From assembly GCA_003535775.1 (NCBI GenBank), contig DPYO01000190.1, positions 573-10,912 on the forward strand: DNA of 10,340 nucleotides, read 5' to 3'. Both the position numbers and the translations under genes were made by a program. This stretch comes from Fidelibacterota bacterium (GTDB lineage: Bacteria > Fidelibacterota > Marinisomatia > Marinisomatales > UBA8229). The notes under the pieces were generated by a model that worked only from the letters and a program-made list of their open reading frames with translations, had not been told where the DNA came from and did not search any database. Numbering within the stretch: the first letter of the stretch is position 1; the number at the start of each line of letters is the position of its first letter. Positions 1-4,795 of the stretch are shown one piece after another.

Positions 1-480
1 TTTTTCAGTTGGTACTTCTTCTAGAGTCTCCTCTTCTTTAGAATCTGCTACTGCTTCAATTGTTTCTTCTGCTGGTTCCTCAGTCAGTTTCTTCTGTTTT
101 GCTTTTGCTTTTTTACCCAGTTTAATCTTTGCCTTTTTTCGTTTTTCAACTTCCGTTCGATCTAAAGCCCATTTCTGCATTTCTTTTTCGATGGATGCTT
201 CATCCAATCCTTGTTTCATAAGATGCCACTTATGGGCAATACCTTCCCTTTTAAACAAATGATGAACAATATCTGTAATCTGAGCACCTTCGTTGAGCCA
301 ATATAATATCCTGTCTTCTTTGAGAGAATAATCCTGTTCCGATTTCCCAGCGACAGGGTTATACCAGCCTAACTCCTCGATGGATGCTCCATCCCTTTTC
401 TTCCGGGAATCCATTACAACAACTCGGTAAAATGGTTTATTCCGCCTTCCAATCCGTTTTAATCTAATTTTTGTAGACAA
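1..480 (-). CDS. rpsP: 30S ribosomal protein S16 with long charged C-terminal tail (3' end cut by window edge)
   Basis: S16 is a small-subunit protein that binds 16S rRNA early in 30S assembly. The visible 160 residues begin MSTKIRLKRIGRRNKPFYRV and continue VVMDSRKKRDG and EELGWYNP, the family signature, so residues 1 to about 82 are the S16 fold. The usual protein is 80-90 residues. Here a tail follows, first Lys-rich (about 111-131, KRKKAKIK and KKAKAKQKK) and then Glu-rich (134 to the edge), with no stop before the window ends. The start is TTG at 480-478. An in-frame TAA lies directly upstream, so no earlier start is possible, and an AAAGGA site sits 9 nt before it. It lies 40 nt downstream of ffh on the same strand, the common ffh-rpsP order, so co-transcription is likely. 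Identity is secure; the function of the tail is unknown. Confidence 0.95.
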   Translation of the reverse strand, partial: MSTKIRLKRIGRRNKPFYRVVVMDSRKKRDGASIEELGWYNPVAGKSEQDYSLKEDRILYWLNEGAQITDIVHHLFKREGIAHKWHLMKQGLDEASIEKEMQKWALDRTEVEKRKKAKIKLGKKAKAKQKKLTEEPAEETIEAVADSKEEETLEEVPTEK

Positions 481-489
481 TTATTTTTT

Positions 490-495
490 TCCTTT
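490..495 (-). promoter_or_regulatory. Shine-Dalgarno site for rpsP, fixing a TTG start
   Basis: On the minus strand AAAGGA is followed by 9 nt and then TTG. Because the triplet just before TTG is the in-frame stop TAA, this site and the TTG together decide the start of S16. Confidence 0.7.
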
Positions 496-520
496 ATTTT
501 TATTATAAATTAATCTATTA

Positions 521-1855
521 TCAACTCAAACTGGACAACTTTTTCATACCACCTTTTAAACTCGGGATATTCAATTGCCCCTTCTTTTTCATTATTCTAT
601 GCATCAGGGAAAACTGTTTAAGCAAATGATTGACTTCCTGAACTGATCGCCCCGATCCATTAGCTATTCGCTGCCGTCGGTTTCCATTAATAATATGAGG
701 AATTTCCCGTTCCTTTTGTGTCATGGATTTGATGATGGCCTCAGTCCAAACCAATTGACGGTTATCAAAATTTAATTTCTTTATCATATTACGATTTTCA
801 CTTGGCAACATTCCTATTAATTGATCCAAAGGTCCCATTTTACGCAATTGTTTTATCTGAGCCAGAAAATCTTCAAGATCAAACCTTTTATCAAGAATTT
901 TCTTCTCAATCGCTTTTGCAGAATCTAAATCCATAACAGCTTCAGCTTTTTTTACAAGAGAAATTGCATCACCAAAACCTAAAATCTGATCTGCAATTCG
1001 TTCCGGTTCAAATACATCCAAAGCATCAATCTTCTCGGATGTACTCATAAACTTTATAGGTTTCCCTGTTACTTCCGTTATGGATACGGCTGCCCCTCCT
1101 CTGGAATCCCCATCCATTTTCGTCAGGATAATACCTGTCAAAGGGAGAGCCTCTGAAAAAGCCTGGGCTGAATTTACTGCATCTTGACCAGTCATTCCAT
1201 CCACAACGAATAATATTTCCGACGGTTGAACTTCATCTGAAATTTTCTGAATTTCCACCATCATCTCTCCATCCACATGTAATCGGCCCGCAGTATCCAG
1301 AATGACTACATCCACTTTTTTGGTTTTAGCTTCTTCAACTGCCTGTTTACAGATTTTTACCGGTTCACCTGATCTTTCCGAAAATACTTCAATATTAATT
1401 TGTTTACCTAGTTGATTTAACTGGTCTATAGCTGCTGGACGATAGACATCTCCAGCTACCAGTAAAACAGATTTACCTTCGTCCTTTAATCTTTTTGCCA
1501 ATTTTGCACATGCAGTTGTTTTTCCTGAACCCTGAAGGCCTGCAATGAGAACAACTGTTGTTGATGGTGTACATGCTAGTGGAGATGCATTCTTACCGAG
1601 CAAATGAACTAATTCATCATGAATTATTTTAACAAATTTCTCTCCAGGTTTTATGGACTTGATTATTTTGGTTCCTTCTGCTTTGGTACGCACCCTCTCA
1701 ATAAACGTGCGGGCTACCTGGAAGTTAACATCTGCTTCCAATAAAACCCGACGAACCATCCGGGATGTTTCCTGGATATTTTTATCTGTGATTTTTCCCA
1801 ATCCCCGTAGATTCCGGAGAATTGAGTCAAACTGTCCTATGAGTTGATCAAACAT
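521..1855 (-). CDS. ffh: signal recognition particle protein Ffh (SRP54 GTPase)
   Basis: Ffh binds 4.5S RNA and signal sequences of nascent membrane or secreted proteins, then docks with FtsY at the membrane in a GTP-dependent cycle. The 444-residue protein has the full family layout. An N domain covers about 1-90. The G domain has the P-loop GLQGSGKTT (106-114), the RPAAIDQL motif (139-146), DTAGR (187-191) and the guanine-specificity motif TKMDGD (245-250). The M domain follows from about 295, with the RNA-binding helix-turn-helix stretch RRQRIANGSG (393-402) leading into SVQEVNHLLKQF. Length is normal and no key residue is missing. The ATG at 1855 gives the usual MFDQLIGQFD-type start, though no strong Shine-Dalgarno site precedes it. 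It is followed 40 nt later by rpsP on the same strand and is divergent from the RodZ-like gene. No 4.5S RNA gene is evident in the window. Confidence 0.98.
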   Translation of the reverse strand: MFDQLIGQFDSILRNLRGLGKITDKNIQETSRMVRRVLLEADVNFQVARTFIERVRTKAEGTKIIKSIKPGEKFVKIIHDELVHLLGKNASPLACTPSTTVVLIAGLQGSGKTTACAKLAKRLKDEGKSVLLVAGDVYRPAAIDQLNQLGKQINIEVFSERSGEPVKICKQAVEEAKTKKVDVVILDTAGRLHVDGEMMVEIQKISDEVQPSEILFVVDGMTGQDAVNSAQAFSEALPLTGIILTKMDGDSRGGAAVSITEVTGKPIKFMSTSEKIDALDVFEPERIADQILGFGDAISLVKKAEAVMDLDSAKAIEKKILDKRFDLEDFLAQIKQLRKMGPLDQLIGMLPSENRNMIKKLNFDNRQLVWTEAIIKSMTQKEREIPHIINGNRRQRIANGSGRSVQEVNHLLKQFSLMHRIMKKKGQLNIPSLKGGMKKLSSLS

Positions 1856-1888
1856 TGATTTTCATTTCGATTAAAGCAAAGAAAATTA

Positions 1889-1917
1889 GATGTAATTGAA
1901 TTTACATCCAATTTTTT
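1889..1917. repeat. 7-bp inverted repeat in the ffh/rodZ divergent spacer
   Basis: GATGTAA (1889-1895) and TTACATC (1902-1908) are perfect reverse complements around a 6-nt loop, followed on the plus strand by six Ts (1912-1917). It could be an operator, a hairpin in the 5' leader of ffh (the start codon is 34 nt away), or a weak terminator for plus-strand transcription. The stem is short and AT-rich, so chance remains possible. The rest of the 188-bp spacer (1856-2043) shows no gene. Confidence 0.4.
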
Positions 1918-2030
1918 AATTTATTCTGCATTGTGTACACTATTACCCTCTTTGACTTGGAAAAATTTCATTTTTAGTTTCAGATAATCTATATAAAGTT
2001 GTTTTAAACTACAGGGTTCCTCTTTTAATT

Positions 2031-2036
2031 TATACT
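2031..2036 (+). promoter_or_regulatory. possible -10 element for a leaderless rodZ-like mRNA
   Basis: TATACT (5 of 6 matches to TATAAT) ends 8 nt before the A of the ATG at 2044, and no Shine-Dalgarno site precedes that ATG. Such spacing would put transcription start at or within a base of the start codon. No good -35 lies 16-18 nt upstream, and the region is AT-rich, so this is only a suggestion. Confidence 0.3.
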
Positions 2037-2043
2037 GAATATA

Positions 2044-2880
2044 ATGGCTCCATTTTACGAAGAATTAAAATCCCTCCGAGAAAAACAAGGAATAGACCTT
2101 GAGGAAATCCACAATCGTACAAAGATCAATTTGGAGTCGCTTCAAGCAATTGAATCAGGGCAGTTTGATATCCTTCCCACTCCTTATATACGGTTATTTA
2201 TCAAAGCATATGCGATTGAAATTGGTGGAGATACCAACGAAACTCTAAAACAATTGGAACATCACTTAAATTTAATGGAGAGGGAATCATCAGGAGAATC
2301 AAAACGAAAAAGAATCAGAAGGTCATCAGGGCCCTCACCTAAATCCGACCAAAAACATCTTCCCCCAAAACCTTCTCGCTCTTTGAGGTCTACTCTCACT
2401 AAAATTTTACCAATCGTGATTATCTGGTTTTTTGCCCTTATTATCTTTCACAAAATCTATCAGGTCCCTGAAAACACAGACTTTGGTGAACAAAATATTA
2501 TTAATGGAACAAATTATATTTCAGAAGAAAAATTGCTTTCGGATTATAAACTGGAAAAATCTGATGAAAAAGCAATATCAACTATATCAACTGAGATAAC
2601 ATCACCTTTCTCTCTCAAGATAATTCCGTCTCAGAGCGTTGAGTATTTGGTAAAAGAAGACACCTTACCTTCTCAGAATTTCGTAAAAAAATCTGGTGAA
2701 GTGAGCACTTTTCTCATTGAAAGGAGGTTGGATATATTGCTTAATCATACTCTGGGAATAAAAGTTACTCTAAATGGAGAGCCATTGGATGATATTGCTT
2801 CCCAACCATATCCTCTCAGGATAACTCTTTTGTCCGACCCACCTATATTGGGAACAAAGTACTACATCCCTATCGATTAA
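2044..2880 (+). CDS. RodZ-like membrane protein with cytoplasmic helix-turn-helix domain
   Basis: RodZ-type proteins link the MreB cytoskeleton to the wall-elongation machinery and help set cell shape. Residues 4 to about 76 form an HTH_25-type domain (LREKQGIDLEEI, then LESLQAIESGQFDILPTPYIRLFIKAYA), which in RodZ binds MreB rather than DNA. A basic, Ser/Pro-rich linker (82-118) precedes one membrane segment (about 120-138, ILPIVIIWFFALIIF), an inside-to-outside order. The C-terminal part (about 188-278) resembles a DUF4115-like beta domain, including LGIKVTLNGEPL (237-248), though this is a weak match by eye. The ATG at 2044 is the only sensible start, since the HTH begins at once. It lies between ffh and the dcw operon, has its own downstream terminator, and is probably a single-gene unit. 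A shape role fits the neighbourhood; a plain transcription regulator is less likely given the membrane anchor. Confidence 0.8.
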   Translation: MAPFYEELKSLREKQGIDLEEIHNRTKINLESLQAIESGQFDILPTPYIRLFIKAYAIEIGGDTNETLKQLEHHLNLMERESSGESKRKRIRRSSGPSPKSDQKHLPPKPSRSLRSTLTKILPIVIIWFFALIIFHKIYQVPENTDFGEQNIINGTNYISEEKLLSDYKLEKSDEKAISTISTEITSPFSLKIIPSQSVEYLVKEDTLPSQNFVKKSGEVSTFLIERRLDILLNHTLGIKVTLNGEPLDDIASQPYPLRITLLSDPPILGTKYYIPID

Positions 2881-2921
2881 CCTTATTCCTTAATTCCAGA
2901 ACTATTTAATCTGTAATCTGA

Positions 2922-2953
2922 CTACTCCAAATATTAATCGGAGTAGATTTTTT
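2922..2953 (+). terminator. intrinsic terminator after the rodZ-like gene
   Basis: CTACTCC (2922-2928) and GGAGTAG (2940-2946) form a perfect 7-bp stem with an 11-nt loop, followed by A and six Ts (2948-2953). It lies 41 nt after the stop codon of the RodZ-like gene and 79 nt before the mraZ -35 element, so it should insulate the dcw operon from upstream transcription. Confidence 0.75.
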
Positions 2954-2979
2954 CATATATTACTGCCCGATTTACATTT

Positions 2980-3010
2980 TCTATTTACATAAGGTTTCTA
3001 TTTATATAAG
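2980..3010 (+). repeat. imperfect 14-bp direct repeat upstream of the mraZ promoter
   Basis: TCTATTTACATAAG (2980-2993) and TCTATTTATATAAG (2997-3010) match at 13 of 14 positions with a 17-nt period. The copies end 22 nt before the -35 element. The following 3011-3031 is very AT-rich and could serve as an UP element. A binding site for an activator or nucleoid protein is possible, but low-complexity sequence could produce this by chance. Confidence 0.45.
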
Positions 3011-3031
3011 TAAATATTTATTAAAAAACTA

Positions 3032-3060
3032 TTGACATATGTGGGGGATATGATTAGAAT
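3032..3060 (+). promoter_or_regulatory. sigma-70 type promoter of the mraZ/dcw operon
   Basis: TTGACA (3032-3037, full consensus) and TAGAAT (3055-3060, 5 of 6) are separated by exactly 17 nt. Transcription should start near 3067, giving a leader of about 36 nt to the mraZ ATG. It sits between the upstream terminator and mraZ and is the strongest promoter-like sequence I found in the window. Confidence 0.8.
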
Positions 3061-3077
3061 TGTGGGTAGCTGTGGGT
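3042..3077 (+). promoter_or_regulatory. MraZ-type operator (TGGGN repeats)
   Basis: TGGGT occurs at 3063-3067 and 3073-3077, separated by exactly 5 nt, within the longer exact repeat TGTGGGTA (3061-3068 and 3071-3078). A third copy, TGGGG, lies at 3042-3046, 21 nt upstream and between the -35 and -10 elements. MraZ of Escherichia coli is known to bind TGGGN direct repeats spaced by 5 nt. Here the boxes cover the promoter spacer and the predicted start point, so binding should repress. Autoregulation by the mraZ gene just downstream is inferred. Confidence 0.75.
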
Positions 3078-3097
3078 AATTTTCCCTTTCTAATCAT
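3050..3097. repeat. perfect 10-bp inverted repeat bracketing the phased MraZ boxes
   Basis: ATGATTAGAA (3050-3059) and TTCTAATCAT (3088-3097) are exact reverse complements 28 nt apart. The left arm contains most of the -10 element, the right arm ends 5 nt before the mraZ ATG, and both downstream TGGGT boxes lie between them. Since the predicted start point is inside the repeat, the normal transcript would carry only the right arm. Confidence 0.6.
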
Positions 3098-3102
3098 GCA
3101 CA

Positions 3103-3567
3103 ATGACAATTAGTAAAAACACATTCACAGGAGAATACTCCTATTCGCTTGATGCAAAAGGACGGATAAACATTCCAGCCAAGTTCCGTCAGAGTTTATC
3201 AAAAAATAATGACAATACCTTTGTGGTCACACGAGGGTTAGATACCTGCATTTGGGTTTATCCCATCATTATCTGGCAAAAAATTGAAACCGAGTTAAAA
3301 AATTTATCTGCCCTTTCTGCTATTAATCGAAGTTTTATTCGAAATGCCGTTCGATACGCAGCAATTACCCCTTATGATAAACAAGGACGCATTCTATTAA
3401 CCCCCTCTTTAATACAATACGCAAAACTTGAAAAAGAAGCAATAATTATTGGAATGGTAAATAAAATCGAAATTTGGAATCCAAAAACATTATATGAAAC
3501 AGATAAACAAAATTTAAAACTTGATCCGAGCACATTTGAAGACCTTGCGGAAAAAATTATTCTCTAA
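3103..3567 (+). CDS. mraZ: MraZ, dcw cluster transcriptional regulator
   Basis: MraZ is a DNA-binding protein with two SpoVT/AbrB-like swapped-hairpin halves that forms rings and controls its own dcw operon. Both half-signatures are present in the 154 residues: SLDAKGRINIPAKFR (15-29) and DKQGRILLTPSLIQYA (92-107), each with the DxxGR core. Length is typical; the last 15 or so residues are an acidic, poorly conserved tail. It is the first gene of the plus-strand cluster and its stop overlaps the rsmH ATG by 1 nt. TGGGN boxes in the promoter just upstream support autoregulation. The ATG at 3103 has no Shine-Dalgarno site. Another ATG at 3096 is out of frame and opens only a five-codon ORF, so 3103 is kept. 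Confidence 0.97.
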   Translation: MTISKNTFTGEYSYSLDAKGRINIPAKFRQSLSKNNDNTFVVTRGLDTCIWVYPIIIWQKIETELKNLSALSAINRSFIRNAVRYAAITPYDKQGRILLTPSLIQYAKLEKEAIIIGMVNKIEIWNPKTLYETDKQNLKLDPSTFEDLAEKIIL

Positions 3568-4460
3568 TGAATCTAAAGCAGGATTCCGAACCTCAGCATA
3601 TTCCTGTTATGGTGTCGGAAGTTCTGTCTTATCTAAATATCTGTCCCGATGGCATCTATTTCGATGGAACTATCGGTCTTGGAGGGCACACCAAACATAT
3701 CCTTTCCCGCTTGAACCAAAAAGGGAAACTAATAGGAATTGATCGTGACGGGGAGGCATTGGAAATATGTAGAAGAAATCTTCAGAATTTTTCCTCTTCT
3801 ATACTTCTCCTTCAAACTTCCTTCGAAATTATCTCAGATATCCTTAACCAACAAAAAATACCTGCAGTGAACGGTATTTTGTTAGACTTAGGACTTTCTT
3901 CATTTCAGCTTGATTCCAATAACCGTGGATTCTCCTTTGCAAAATCTGGTCCCCTTGATATGCGTTTCGACTCATCATATTCCAAAACAGTATCGGATCT
4001 TATACAAGATTCAAGCACAGAGGAATTAGCATTGATAATTCGAGATTTTGGAGAGGAACGGCATGCAAAGAGAATAGCAAAAACAATCAAAAAAGGGGAA
4101 ACTATTCGGACTGTGGAAGATCTGGTAGAAGTAATTCGGCGAACTACTCCCCCTGCTCATCGAAATCGAACTTTTGCAAGAGTTTTCCAAGCATTTCGAA
4201 TTGCTGTAAATCAAGAGTTAGATAGATTAAAAACTTTTTTAAACAATTTTATCGATTGTCTTACTGTAGGAGGACGGATCGTCATTATTAGCTACCACTC
4301 TCTTGAAGATAGACTCGTTAAGCACGCATTTAAAAACCTAAGTCTAAATAATCGCCTCTCTATTCACACGAAAAAACCGTTGACACCATCCGAAGATGAA
4401 TGTTTTGTAAACCGACGATCTAAGAGTGCAAAACTTAGGTCGGGTGAAAGGATATCATAA
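3567..4460 (+). CDS. rsmH: 16S rRNA (cytosine(1402)-N4)-methyltransferase
   Basis: RsmH (MraW) transfers a methyl group from S-adenosylmethionine to N4 of C1402 in the 16S rRNA decoding centre. The 297-residue protein shows all family blocks: HIPVM (11-15), the SAM-binding DGTIGLGGHT (33-42), DRD (59-61), LLDLGLSSFQLD (105-116), RGFSF (120-124), DMRF (131-134), GEERHAKRIA (162-171), QAFRIAVNQEL (208-218), SYHSLEDRLVK (242-252) and the C-terminal NRRSKSAKLR (282-291). The length is normal. The ATG shares one base with the mraZ stop, and no strong ribosome site precedes it, which suggests translational coupling to mraZ. Its place directly after mraZ is the classic dcw order. Confidence 0.98.
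   Translation: MNLKQDSEPQHIPVMVSEVLSYLNICPDGIYFDGTIGLGGHTKHILSRLNQKGKLIGIDRDGEALEICRRNLQNFSSSILLLQTSFEIISDILNQQKIPAVNGILLDLGLSSFQLDSNNRGFSFAKSGPLDMRFDSSYSKTVSDLIQDSSTEELALIIRDFGEERHAKRIAKTIKKGETIRTVEDLVEVIRRTTPPAHRNRTFARVFQAFRIAVNQELDRLKTFLNNFIDCLTVGGRIVIISYHSLEDRLVKHAFKNLSLNNRLSIHTKKPLTPSEDECFVNRRSKSAKLRSGERIS
4447..4452 (+). promoter_or_regulatory. Shine-Dalgarno site for ftsL
   Basis: AAAGGA lies 7 nt before the ftsL ATG, inside the 3' end of rsmH. It is one of the few clear ribosome sites in the cluster and supports the small ftsL gene as real. Confidence 0.75.
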
Positions 4461-4795
4461 TGGGAAAAAGAAAAAAGAACCGGCTTTCTAAAAAACAAAG
4501 GGAAATCTTTCAAACTCTTATATTCTTCGGAATAACCATTTTCTCTATTGTCGGTTTAATCACATATCTCTGGGTTTATACTGAAATCGATGGAACCTTG
4601 GTTGCAATTGAGATTCAAGATTCAACTGTAAATCAACTTGCAAATGATATAAAAGAACTCACTAATAATATCGAAACGCTTTCCCGTATTGACAATATAT
4701 CAATTCGTGCTCGAAATGAACTGGGGATGGTTCCTGCCCAAGCAGAATCCATTTTCGTTTATACAAATCCTTATTGGAAAAGAAGTGATGACTAA
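4460..4795 (+). CDS. ftsL: FtsL-like cell division protein
   Basis: FtsL is a small bitopic protein that, with FtsB and FtsQ, recruits and activates the septal transpeptidase and FtsW. The 111-residue product has a basic cytoplasmic start (MGKRKKNRLSKKQRE), one membrane segment (about 18-38), a heptad-like stretch (about 55-77, QLANDIKELTNNIETL) and then IRARNELGMVPAQAESIFVY (82-101), the usual FtsL/DivIC ending where a leucine/glycine turn follows the coiled coil. Sequence conservation in this family is low, so identification also rests on size, topology and place between rsmH and the PBP gene. A clear AAAGGA site precedes the ATG, which shares one base with the rsmH stop. Its 3' end overlaps the next gene by 8 nt. 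Confidence 0.88.
   Translation: MGKRKKNRLSKKQREIFQTLIFFGITIFSIVGLITYLWVYTEIDGTLVAIEIQDSTVNQLANDIKELTNNIETLSRIDNISIRARNELGMVPAQAESIFVYTNPYWKRSDD

Noticed and set aside
1653..1847. Plus-strand open frame of 64 residues inside ffh
   Set aside because: Antisense to the conserved N domain of ffh, with no ribosome site or family resemblance.
1874..1913. Minus-strand ffh promoter TTGGAT-17-TAATTT
   Set aside because: Spacing is ideal but matches are only 4 of 6 and 3 of 6 in very AT-rich DNA, too weak to list as a feature.
1856..2043. 4.5S RNA gene (ffs) next to ffh
   Set aside because: The spacer lacks the conserved domain IV sequence and the GC-rich hairpin expected of SRP RNA.
3096..3113. Five-codon ORF (ATG at 3096 to TAG) overlapping the mraZ start, as a leader peptide
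   Set aside because: Too short, with no ribosome site and no attenuator structure; such ORFs are expected by chance.
4380..4408. TTGACA inside rsmH as an internal promoter for ftsL
   Set aside because: At 17-18 nt spacing the -10 candidates (TTTTGT, TTTGTA) are poor, and the sequence is conserved coding DNA.
4689..4717. TTGACA inside ftsL as an internal promoter for ftsI
   Set aside because: The -10 position reads CGAAAT, only 3 of 6 matches; best explained as coding sequence.
4689..4787. Upstream extension of the ftsI reading frame, adding 33 residues
   Set aside because: It lies inside ftsL in another frame, does not look like a PBP N-terminus and would put the membrane anchor too far in. 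The ATG at 4788 fits the family and the coupling pattern.
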